Source: Algoriphagus lutimaris (lineage in GTDB: Bacteria > Bacteroidota > Bacteroidia > Cytophagales > Cyclobacteriaceae). Taken from it: DNA of 64,000 nt. The DNA lies in the NCBI RefSeq assembly GCF_017051705.1, contig NZ_JAFIDJ010000001.1:992001-1056000 (forward strand), given 5' to 3'. Below the pieces are notes generated by a model. It saw nothing but the letters and a program-made list of their open reading frames with translations. It was not told where the DNA came from and did not search any database. Both the position numbers and the translations under genes were made by a program. Every line of letters begins with the position of its first letter. Position 1 is the stretch's first letter. Below, piece after piece: positions 45,282 through 55,000 of this stretch.

Positions 45282-48200
45282 TTACTTTTTATCTAAACTG
45301 ATTTTCTCAGGTAAGACTTCATTTAACTTTTTGAACTCTCCATTCAGGATTTCATTCAATTTAGATAAATGACCTTCTAATTCACCCGATAGTTCCTCAA
45401 AAACTACATAGGATGCATCAGTTGGTTTAGCCTGACCGGATTCCACACTTCTTTGTAATGAAGCCAAACGATTATTCAATTTGATAGGGAAGTTCAAAGG
45501 ATCCTGACCTGATTGATTTTGTACTTGATAAAGATCTTCTTCAATTACTCTCATTTTCGAAAGCACCTCCTCAATTTGGGCTTTTACTTTAGCATTTGCT
45601 TTCACCTCATTGGCCTGAGCTCTAATATCCCGAATCAAAATAACTGCTTCATTTGCCTCAGACACTTTATCTCTGATCACCATTGCCAAGTCAAATTGTT
45701 CTTGAATATCTGCTGCTGTTACCCCCTCAAGATTTGGATCCATCTCCAATTTAAAGGAGGTATTTTTCTCCACATCACCAGTTTTCAAGGTAACATTATA
45801 CTCTCCAATAGGAGCCATAGGGCCTCTCTGTGGACGAGCAGACCAAATGATCATTCCATCAAATACCGTTGCACCTGGATACCGCATATTCCATGTAAAG
45901 GTATTTAGTCCTTCTTTTAATCCTGGGTTACTTCTACCTTCTTTTTCTTTGGTTCCAGTATACGTATTGATTAAATTCCCCTCTGCGTCTTTAATTTCGA
46001 TGGTTACAGACTCAGCTTCTTCTGGTAAATAATATTGAATGGCTGCATCGTATACACCTCGAATAGGATTGGCTGGTTTGAATAAAGCCACTTCATTTTT
46101 AGCACTAACCTCAACAGCTTCCCTCAAAGGTCTAATATCATCCAAGATCCAGAACCCGCGGCCATGAGAACCCAACACCACATCGTCATTTTTCAAGACA
46201 AGATCTCGAATTGGAGTATCCGGCAAATTCAATTGCAGAGATTGCCATTTTGCTCCATCATTAAATGATACATACACACCATGCTCAGTAGCCAAATACA
46301 ATAGACCCGGCTTTTCTAAATCCTCACGGATGGCTCTGGCGAAATGTCCATCTTCAATTCCATCGATAATTTTAGTCCAAGTCTTTCCATAATCCGAGGT
46401 TTTGAACACATAAGGCTGTCTATCATCTACCTGATATCTATTTGCCGCTAAATACAAGGTGCCTGGCTGGAATTTACCTTCATCGATGATACTGATCCTT
46501 GAAAACTTAGGCAATTCTGTGGGGGTAATATCCACCCAGTTTTTACCTCCATCTTGGGTAATATGAACTTTTCCATCATCAGACCCTGCCCAAATCGTGT
46601 TGACATCATGCATGGATGGGGCTAAAGCAAATACAGTAGCATAGATCTCTGGACCATTCATATCCATGGTAATTACACCGCCCGTTTTACCTAAAGTCTC
46701 AGGATCTGCATAGGTTAAATCCGGACTGATCTTCTCCCAAGTTTGGCCATCATTGGTGGTTTTCCAAACATGCTGAGATGTGGTGTACATGATCGATGGA
46801 TCCAATGGAGAAAACATGATTGGGAAAGTCCACTGCCATCTTTCCGGAAGAGCAGAAGCTGGTTCGCCCGAGAAGAATCTAGGATACACTTGAATATCTC
46901 TGTATTGGCCGGTTTTTCTGTTATATCGTGTCAATAGTGCTCCTTGGGAACCTGCATAAAAGACGTCTGGATCAGTTGGGCTTTGAGTAATCCATCCACT
47001 TTCTCCTCCACCAACAGCATAATGATAACCGTGGCCTGGACCTCTTCCTAACATATGATTCCAGCCTTCAGAAGGCATTGCCAAAGTACTGTTGTCCTGC
47101 TGTGCTCCAGCTACATGATAAGGAACATCAGAAGTGGTCATAACATGGTAAAATTGGGAGGTAGGATAATCTTCCTCTGTCCAAGTTTTACCGCCATTGA
47201 TACTTACTACCCCTCCACCATCATTGGAGCTAATCATACGCATTGGATCATTTGGATCAATCCACAAATCATGATTATCACCATGAGGAACGGTTATTTC
47301 CACATCAAATGTTTCCCCTCCGTCTGTAGACTTCCAAAAATCAACATTCAATCCATACACTGTATTCTTGTCAATAGGATCAGCATAGATTCTAGAATAG
47401 TAAAAAGCTCTTTGTCTTAATTTTCGTTCATCATTTACCTTCTTCCAAGTCTGACCGGCATCATCAGAGCGGAATACTCCTCCTTCATTTGCTTCCACTA
47501 TTGCCCATACGCGATTAGGATCAGCAGGGGATACAGTAACTCCAATCTTTCCAATTGGACCTTCTGGCATTCCTGGGTTCGAAGTCAAATCGATCCAGGT
47601 ATCTCCACCATCCGTTGATTTCCATAGTTTGGAGTCAGGTCCACCCCCCCACATTTTCCAGGCTTTTCTATATACCTGCCAGGTAGAAGCATATAATACA
47701 TCAGGATTCGTCCGGTCAATTATTAAATCTGCGGCACCTGCCTTATCACTTACATAAAGGACTTTTTCCCAATTGTTTCCTCCATCTGTAGAACGAAATA
47801 CACCTCTTTCCTCATTTTCGCCATAGGGATGACCCAATGCAGCCACATAAACAATATCGGGGTTGGTAGGATGAACTCTAATTCTTGAAATAGCCTGAGT
47901 TTCTTTTAAACCTAAATGCCTCCAGGTCTCTCCTCCGTCAGTGGTTTTGTAAACTCCGTCACCTTGTGTGATACTTCCTCTTAACTGAGTTTCTCCTCCG
48001 CCTATGTAAACAACATCGGGATTAGTTTCAGCCACTGCTACCGCACCTATACTGGAAGAAGAAATTTTCCCATCGGTGACAGGAAACCATTCATTTCCAC
48101 CGTCTACGGTTTTCCATAATCCTCCTCCTGTAGCTCCGAAATAATATTCATTTTTTCTTCCTGGACTTCCAGAGGCTCCTAAAGATCTTCCTCCACGGTT

Positions 48201-48344
48201 TGGACCAATATTCCGCCAGCTATAGCTACTATAAAAAGAGGGATCTACCACAGTTGATTGATCTTGCGCGAATACTTCATAATCGGTAAACGCTAATCCA
48301 AGGCATACCATGAACACCCGGATTGTTTGGTAATTGTATTTCAT
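45282..48344 (-). CDS. Secreted BNR/sortilin-like multi-repeat beta-propeller protein
   Basis: A 1020-residue exported protein. The ATG at 48344 gives MKYNYQTIRVFMVCLGLAFTDYEVFAQ as signal peptide. At least ten Asp-box (BNR) motifs of the type STDGGNNWEKV, KTTDGGETWRHL, RSDDAGQTWKKV and TQDGGKNWVDI are visible between about residues 50 and 730. That makes one or two large propellers like VPS10/sortilin and xyloglucanase-type proteins. After HGRGFWILDDIRPL comes a C-terminal beta and coiled region ending in Lys. Annotated relatives are called glycosyl hydrolases, but no catalytic acids are evident to me, so a binding or scaffolding role is equally possible. Confidence 0.9.
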   Translation of the reverse strand: MKYNYQTIRVFMVCLGLAFTDYEVFAQDQSTVVDPSFYSSYSWRNIGPNRGGRSLGASGSPGRKNEYYFGATGGGLWKTVDGGNEWFPVTDGKISSSSIGAVAVAETNPDVVYIGGGETQLRGSITQGDGVYKTTDGGETWRHLGLKETQAISRIRVHPTNPDIVYVAALGHPYGENEERGVFRSTDGGNNWEKVLYVSDKAGAADLIIDRTNPDVLYASTWQVYRKAWKMWGGGPDSKLWKSTDGGDTWIDLTSNPGMPEGPIGKIGVTVSPADPNRVWAIVEANEGGVFRSDDAGQTWKKVNDERKLRQRAFYYSRIYADPIDKNTVYGLNVDFWKSTDGGETFDVEITVPHGDNHDLWIDPNDPMRMISSNDGGGVVSINGGKTWTEEDYPTSQFYHVMTTSDVPYHVAGAQQDNSTLAMPSEGWNHMLGRGPGHGYHYAVGGGESGWITQSPTDPDVFYAGSQGALLTRYNRKTGQYRDIQVYPRFFSGEPASALPERWQWTFPIMFSPLDPSIMYTTSQHVWKTTNDGQTWEKISPDLTYADPETLGKTGGVITMDMNGPEIYATVFALAPSMHDVNTIWAGSDDGKVHITQDGGKNWVDITPTELPKFSRISIIDEGKFQPGTLYLAANRYQVDDRQPYVFKTSDYGKTWTKIIDGIEDGHFARAIREDLEKPGLLYLATEHGVYVSFNDGAKWQSLQLNLPDTPIRDLVLKNDDVVLGSHGRGFWILDDIRPLREAVEVSAKNEVALFKPANPIRGVYDAAIQYYLPEEAESVTIEIKDAEGNLINTYTGTKEKEGRSNPGLKEGLNTFTWNMRYPGATVFDGMIIWSARPQRGPMAPIGEYNVTLKTGDVEKNTSFKLEMDPNLEGVTAADIQEQFDLAMVIRDKVSEANEAVILIRDIRAQANEVKANAKVKAQIEEVLSKMRVIEEDLYQVQNQSGQDPLNFPIKLNNRLASLQRSVESGQAKPTDASYVVFEELSGELEGHLSKLNEILNGEFKKLNEVLPEKISLDKK

Positions 48345-49062
48345 AAAGGTTGATGGTTTTGTCAAAATTAAAGTACAAAAAGTTAGAGTAAGCTCTGAAT
48401 AGACTTTTTTGGACGGTTACTAGGGTGTGCTCAGAAGCAAAGAGAAGTAACTTAAAAAATCATTACGCACAAATCAAAAGAAAAGGGGAAGAAATAGCCT
48501 CCAACTATTATAAAGGTTAAATCTCAACATAAAATTCAAGTAAATAAATAATCATACACCATAAATTAAACTATTCCAAAGCTTATCTTGTTACTTAACT
48601 GTAATCACCTGCAATATGATGGTTATGAAATAAATGAGTTAATAGAAATTCGTGAAAACCAGGTCTAGGTTAGGTCTGGTTTTTTTATTGATCTAATCCT
48701 TTTTTCTTAAAACGTTTAAGGTGTATTAATAATTAAATTCTGTCTTTTTATAGAAGCTTAAAAACCTTTATTTTAAAAATTGATTTTTTTTCAACTATTT
48801 TTTTCAAAGATAAACTTATCGATCAAACACCTTCCTTGACACTTAAATTTTCGTTCAAAAACACCAAAAACCTGTTCATATAAACTAAAAAGAATTTAAA
48901 TCAGGAGAGCAATTTTTTAAGTACAGAAAAAAATCAATTTAGCATTTCACAATCTAGAATTTGATTCAGGAGTAATGGTTAAAACCTTAAGATTTAAGGA
49001 TTTAAAATTTTATATTGAAGTATACTTTTCAATTTTTTTTTACCCCTTAACCAAATTTTATA
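48345..49062. other. 718-base intergenic region with an orphan terminator
   Basis: No intact gene is visible. A clear plus-strand terminator lies at 48655-48687 (arms AAAACCAG / CTGGTTTT, then a run of T), yet the gene to its left runs the other way. Just before it, a 32-codon open stretch ending TAG (about 48570-48668) has no ATG and could be a C-terminal gene remnant, or the region may specify a small RNA. The remaining part up to 49062 is very AT-rich and probably holds the promoter for the following operon. Confidence 0.5.
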
Positions 49063-50493
49063 ATGCAAATCATCGATTTTAGAAAAAGGGGAAAAGTCTG
49101 GATTGGCTTTTCCTTACTGCTATTTATTATCCAATCTTGTTCGGTCACTACCAATTCAAATTCAGAAGAAGAGAAAGCTACCAAAACTGTCAAAAACAAT
49201 TTTCCAGACTTTGGAAAGATGCTTAGTCCTGAGGAGTTTCTCACACAATACCCAGGAGAAAAAGTATTTGAGTTGAGTCAAGATTACCCTTTAACCAAGC
49301 CAGATGAATCCCGGCTTCCGGAGTTCCTTAATATTCCATTTGATGAAGACGAACATTGGATGGAATACATTAACGCTGTAAGGGATTATTCCTTTGAAGG
49401 GATGATCGACGTGGACTTTGTTGCTCAAAAGAGTAAAGTTAGAAATTGGTACCATATGCCATGGATGCATTGGGGGCCACAAGGTTCGGAAGGCTTTCAT
49501 GGATTGGCTAAAGAAGCTGAAATTGGTCCTTATCAATTGGGCCCGAATCAAACAGAATCGCATCAAACCTATGCCTTGGGTTTTTACAATGAATTTGCAG
49601 GGTACACTTTAGCCCAAATGTGGAAAGATGGAGATAATCCGAACCCTTATGCCACGCAAGAGCCCAATGGCTTCCCTGTAGGCACAGTCATTTTTAAACT
49701 ACTCTTTACAGATGCAGATGAAACAGATGCAGATTATTTGGTGAATCCCATGACTTGGAATGCCTATATCACACCAACCTGGAATAATGGGTTGGACACT
49801 GGTAGAATTGTCAAGAAAATGCATTTAATCCAAATGGATGTAATGGTTAGAGATCCGAGAGCAGATCAGTATGGTACAGGTTGGGTCTTTGGGACCTTCT
49901 GCTACAACGGAAAGCTAAATAATGGAAAAGAAGGCTCCATGCGAGCTGAAAACTTAGTTCCTGTTGGAATACAGTTTGGAAATGACCCTCAGGATACAAC
50001 CAATTTCATCAATCCATATCCCGTCAAGCGAACCGTTATAAACCCCAATTTAAAGCAAACCAAGATCAATCCTGATTCCACCCAGTTGCCTCCACAGCAT
50101 TTGGGTTGGGGAGGGAGATTAGATGGTCCTGTGGATTTAAATAATTCTTCCTGCATGTCTTGTCATGCTACGGCTGAATTCCCTCAAGTAGCTCCATTGG
50201 TTCCAAAAGAAGCATTTATTGGAGATACCAATGCCATGGGACAATTGACAAAACTAACGGAAACACAAGCGGAAGCATTCAGAAAATATTTTCAAAATTT
50301 AAAATGTGCCACTCCTTATACTGACAATGCCACCTCTTGTGATTTCTCCCTTCAGGTTTCACTAGCCCTAGGATATTTCACGGAATGGAAAGATGAAGAT
50401 GTAGCAGGTTATTGGACCAGTGAATACGAACGATTACCGGTGATGATGAACCGTGATGGATCCCCAAAAGTAGAGCCAAATACACCCCAATAA
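49063..50493 (+). CDS. CxxCH (c-type heme) lipoprotein
   Basis: A 476-residue envelope lipoprotein; the signal ends IIQSC with the lipidated Cys26. The long central part is rich in Trp, Tyr and Asn (RNWYHMPWMHWGPQGSEG; PMTWNAYITPTWNNGLDTG) with no family I can name. One heme-attachment motif CMSCH lies at residues 364-368, and three further cysteines follow in the last third. It should reside in the periplasm and carry a single c-type heme. It begins a three-gene unit with a phosphoesterase and a single-chain molybdenum hydroxylase, 2 bases before the former. Confidence 0.75.
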   Translation: MQIIDFRKRGKVWIGFSLLLFIIQSCSVTTNSNSEEEKATKTVKNNFPDFGKMLSPEEFLTQYPGEKVFELSQDYPLTKPDESRLPEFLNIPFDEDEHWMEYINAVRDYSFEGMIDVDFVAQKSKVRNWYHMPWMHWGPQGSEGFHGLAKEAEIGPYQLGPNQTESHQTYALGFYNEFAGYTLAQMWKDGDNPNPYATQEPNGFPVGTVIFKLLFTDADETDADYLVNPMTWNAYITPTWNNGLDTGRIVKKMHLIQMDVMVRDPRADQYGTGWVFGTFCYNGKLNNGKEGSMRAENLVPVGIQFGNDPQDTTNFINPYPVKRTVINPNLKQTKINPDSTQLPPQHLGWGGRLDGPVDLNNSSCMSCHATAEFPQVAPLVPKEAFIGDTNAMGQLTKLTETQAEAFRKYFQNLKCATPYTDNATSCDFSLQVSLALGYFTEWKDEDVAGYWTSEYERLPVMMNRDGSPKVEPNTPQ

Positions 50494-50495
50494 TC

Positions 50496-52049
50496 ATGAG
50501 CCAATATTTAGAAGAGCAAAAAGAAAGATTACAGAATAACATCAATCATATCGTGGTATTGATGCTGGAGAATAGATCTTTCGACAACTTATTGGGTTGG
50601 CTGTATGATGACGAAAAGCCCTGTAATAATCAGAAATTTGAAGGATTGAACTATGGCCTTTGGAACCCATTGGATAATATAGATTCTGATGGTATTCCAT
50701 TTATTGAAAAAGTGGGAGTAGAGCAGAATGGAGAGAAAAAATATAAATACGGAAGAGAGGTAGATAATCCAGAAAATTTTTGTCTTCCAGACCCAGACCC
50801 AGGAGAAGGTTTTAAGGACACCAATTATCAATTATTTAGCTACTACAATGTGGCTGAAAATTACACTCCATCCCCCATTAATATGGGCTTCGTGCAAAAT
50901 TACCAAAATGCCATGATGTACGGAGCATTCAGCTTTGGTGATCAACCCACCAACCCGAGAGATATTATGAAGTGTTACACACCTGCTCAGACACCGGTTC
51001 TATCTGGACTGGCCAAAGGTTTTGCAGTTTGTGATCAATACCATTGTTCTGTACCTAGTCAAACTTTACCTAACCGAAGTTTTGTCCATGCTGCCACTTC
51101 AGGAGGAAATGTCAATAATTCACCAAATGCTTTTTGTGATCAAAAAACCATTTACAATCAGATCCAAGATGCTATTGACAGCCAAAAGCGAACCGATTTA
51201 AGTTGGGGTATTTTTGGAAATAACTTAATGCCCTCCTCAGAGCGAAAGAAAGATTCAGATGCTGCAGGAGAGTTTGAAAGGGATTACTTTTCCTTAACCA
51301 GACTCTGTATGACGGAATTACATGATTCAAAATTCGATTCTAATTTTGGGACATTGGATCAATTTATCCAGAAATGTCAGGAGGGTAATCTTCCAAGTTA
51401 CTCATTTTTAGAGCCTACCTATGGAGGAGTTAATCAAAATGATCAACATCCACCAAATGATATTCGACCTGGGGAGCAATTAATTGCTGACGTCTACAAT
51501 GCAATCAAAAATTCCAAGGTATTTGATTCCACACTTCTGATTATTACCTATGATGAACATGGGGGTTGTTATGATCATGTAGCTCCTCCTGCCCAAGCCA
51601 AAAATCCTGATCCTAATAATACACCAGGGCAAGATGGTTTTCTTTTTAACCGATTTGGTGTGAGAGTTCCTTGCGTTCTAATAAACCCTTACATATCACA
51701 AGGGCTTATTGCTAGACCCAGTGGCTATATACCTTATGACCATACCTCTATAATCAAAACAGTTCAGGAATGCTTCCAATTAGAGGGAAACTTGACGGAA
51801 CGTGATAAAGTAGCACCAAGCTTATCAGGTGTCTTGACGCTTTCAAAGGCAAGAACTAATTTTCCTGATGTAACTCCTCTGGCCTGGAATACAAAAGTGG
51901 ACGAATCTCATGTGAATGATTTGCATAGAACCATGGCCAAAATAGTGAATGACTTGAGTGGTATCCCCCAAGAAGAAAAGGAAAGTACGCTCACTTACCT
52001 TCAGAAAAATTTTAAGAAACTTTTTATCACAAGACCGGCAAGATCTTAG
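50496..52049 (+). CDS. Phospholipase C / AcpA-like phosphoesterase
   Basis: A 517-residue member of the phosphoesterase family that includes phospholipase C and acid phosphatase A. HIVVLMLENRSFDNLLGW carries the first metal ligand. CSVPSQTLPNRSFVHAATSGG carries the nucleophile region, and FDSTLLIITYDEHGGCYDHVAPP the second metal-binding block. PYDHTSIIKTVQECF is typical of the C-terminus. There is no signal peptide or Tat motif, unlike most family members, so it may act in the cytoplasm. It lies between the heme lipoprotein and the fused molybdenum hydroxylase, with a 35-base gap to the latter. Confidence 0.9.
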   Translation: MSQYLEEQKERLQNNINHIVVLMLENRSFDNLLGWLYDDEKPCNNQKFEGLNYGLWNPLDNIDSDGIPFIEKVGVEQNGEKKYKYGREVDNPENFCLPDPDPGEGFKDTNYQLFSYYNVAENYTPSPINMGFVQNYQNAMMYGAFSFGDQPTNPRDIMKCYTPAQTPVLSGLAKGFAVCDQYHCSVPSQTLPNRSFVHAATSGGNVNNSPNAFCDQKTIYNQIQDAIDSQKRTDLSWGIFGNNLMPSSERKKDSDAAGEFERDYFSLTRLCMTELHDSKFDSNFGTLDQFIQKCQEGNLPSYSFLEPTYGGVNQNDQHPPNDIRPGEQLIADVYNAIKNSKVFDSTLLIITYDEHGGCYDHVAPPAQAKNPDPNNTPGQDGFLFNRFGVRVPCVLINPYISQGLIARPSGYIPYDHTSIIKTVQECFQLEGNLTERDKVAPSLSGVLTLSKARTNFPDVTPLAWNTKVDESHVNDLHRTMAKIVNDLSGIPQEEKESTLTYLQKNFKKLFITRPARS

Positions 52050-52084
52050 TAACAGCTAGGGCTTCCTTTTTAACATTAAATACC

Positions 52085-55000
52085 ATGAACAATAGCGTTT
52101 CATTTTTCCTCAATGGAGAAGAAGTCACCATTACCAACCCAAAACCTGAATTACTCTTATTAGATTACTTACGATCCAATGAAGTAGGACTTACAGGTGC
52201 AAAAAAAGGATGTGGCCAGGGCGGTTGTGGTGCTTGTACAGTCATTTTATCTACCTGGAATGAAAAAAAACAGGTTGCTGAACACAAGTCAATAAATTCA
52301 TGCCTAAGGCCAGTTTGCGCCTTGGGAGGGATGGCTATCACAACAATTGAAGGTACGGGAGGAATCAAAAGGCCAGAGAACAAACATTTGACTTTCACGC
52401 CCTCCTCATCAAGGGGAGCGTCTAATTTTGCAGTTACACCTCCTCCTGCATGGAATAGAAAAAAAGCAGATTTACTGCAGTCCACATCATCGAGAACTGA
52501 TCAGGTAACTCAGCGGTTGGTAGCAATTTCAACTAATTCCATCTCATCCAAATGCCTATCTGAACAAGAAAATCAAGATTTACATGAAGGAATTAATCCA
52601 GTAGCCCACCGCTTAGCAATCAACAATGGAACTCAATGTGGGTATTGTACTGTGGGATTTGTCATGAATATGTCGGCATTTTTATCAGAAAATCCCTCAC
52701 CAACAAAACAGGAAATTGAATCAATTTTCGATGGGAATATTTGTCGATGTACAGGCTACAAATCCATACTCACTGGAATGAAAACTTTTGCCTCTGATTG
52801 GAATGCTGAGGATGAAGCCCATAGAATGAAGTGCTTAACTGAAGATAAATGTCAACAAGTGCTTGTTCATGATTCCATTAATATCCCGTTTCCAAAAGCT
52901 GCAAAAATGGCTTTGCCCCCCATATCTATTTTAAACTCTAGGCAAAAATGGTTTAGCCCAGAGACCTTGGATGAGTTAAAGATTATTCTTAGAAAAAACC
53001 CTCCGGATACCACAAGGATCGTTTTCGGAAATACTTCTTTTGGGGTTTACGCAGAGGAATTTCCGCAATTTAAATTATTCGTTGACATCAAATTAATTCC
53101 TGATCTATTTGGGATTAACAAGACTGAAAAAGGACTTGAAATAGGAGCTTCTACAACTTACTCGGAATTACTAGCCTACTTGGACCAACTTATCAAAAAA
53201 GAGGATTTAGCTTCAACTTCTAGAATAGGAGCTATTCAATATATGGTCCATAGAACAGCTGGGATGATCGTTAGAAATGCGGCATCCATTGCTGGTAATA
53301 CCATGCTTGAATTAAAGCATATCTTCACTGGAGCACCTTTTCCATCTGATTTATTTACAACTCTCTTTGGAACAAATTCTGAAATCAGAATTCTAAAGGT
53401 GAAGTCAGGAAAAGAATCTCAAATCAAGATTTCTACGTTGATTCAGAAGGTATTAAAAGCTCCTGAAATGGTGCATGACCTAATTATCCTGGGATATTTC
53501 ATTCCTTTTGGAAACTCCAATGAGGTGGTGTTATCCCAAAAAGTTGCTTTGAGAGAGGTAAATTCCCATTCTATCGTAAACAATTGCTCAAGGATAGAAC
53601 TTGACCAGAATTTAAAAGTAAAAGAAGCCTCTATCGTATTTGCTGGAATTGCACCCTTGGCATGGAACGCCTCCAAATCAGAACAATGGTTGAAAGGCAA
53701 GACCATAAGTTTGGACCTTTTACCCAAGTTGACCGATATCCTAAGAATAGAAGTTCAAAAGGAGTTAAGTTATTGGGAGAATCAAGGAAGATATGACTCC
53801 ATTCCTTCCGAGGGTTTTACCGATGAGTACAAAACCAACTTAGCAATTTCATTTCTATACAAAGCAATAATCAGAACCTTATTAGAAAAATCAAAAAAGG
53901 CGGTACCACCACACCTTTTATCAGCAGGAGATATTAATTGGGGAAACTGGGGTTTAAGTAATGGAACCCAATCATATGAAATTCAGGACTTTAAAAAACC
54001 TCTTTCTCAACCATACATCAAGTTAATGGCTTTTCATCAAGCCATGGGGCAAGTACATTATACGCATGAGATTCCGCTACCTCCTGTGGGTAAGAATGCT
54101 GCATTTATTCAATCCAAAAAATCCCTTGCCAATTATCATTTTATAAACCCTGACTCGAAAGAGAATATTAATGAAGAAGTTTTGGAACGTATTCTCAGGG
54201 ATAAGTTTCCTTCCTTTTTTAAGCTGATCAATTCAAAGGATATCCCTGTTGGAGGAATGAACCTGCAGGGGATGGCTTTTGATCAACCTGTTTTTGCTAC
54301 AGATAACATTCTTTATCCTGGACAAGCCATTGCCATGGTCATCGCACAAACAGAGCAAGATGCCATTGAAATCGCAGAATATGCCTCATCTAATTGTGTA
54401 GGTTATTCTCCCATTATCTGGCAAAATGAAGGGAATAAACAATGGGATAAAAGTTGGGAAGAACCCATTGTTTCTATTGAGGACGCCATTAAAAAAGGCA
54501 GCATTTTTCCAGATTGCCCAAGTACAGCCTCCTTCGTTTCTCATATATGGAAAATCACCAGACCCGGTACGGAGCTGTACTGGGTAAATCTGAACAGGGA
54601 CCCTTTGGATAAAACTCCAAATTTAAGGAAAGAGAAAATAGATGGGGCTTCCTGCCTGGTGGTAGAAAACACCCAGATTTCGGGAGAGCAAGTCCATTTT
54701 TATATGGAAACTCAAGCCTGCGTAGCATTTCCGGAAGATGATGACCAAATCTTAGTCCATCCCTCTTCCCAAAGTCCCATGGAAATGCACCAAACAGTCG
54801 CAAGTACCTTGGCTGCAGAGCATAATAAAGTGAACGTGGACATCCGACAATTAGGAGGGGGGTATGGAGGAAAGACTGAGCAAGCAAAATTTGTTGCTGC
54901 TCCGGTAGCAGTAGCAGCCCATGCTTTGAATAGACCAATCCGACTGGCAATGAAGCGGGAACATGATACCGCGATGATAGGAAAGCGTCATGGATATTAT

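Noticed and set aside
45513-45908. 131-codon open frame on the plus strand
   Set aside because: Antisense to the BNR-repeat gene, cysteine- and histidine-rich in a pattern typical of reverse-strand artefacts.
45282-48344. Repeated DGGxTW-type segments as a possible CRISPR or DNA tandem repeat
   Set aside because: The repetition is at protein level (BNR/Asp-box blades) with variable spacing and sequence; no direct DNA repeats of constant length.
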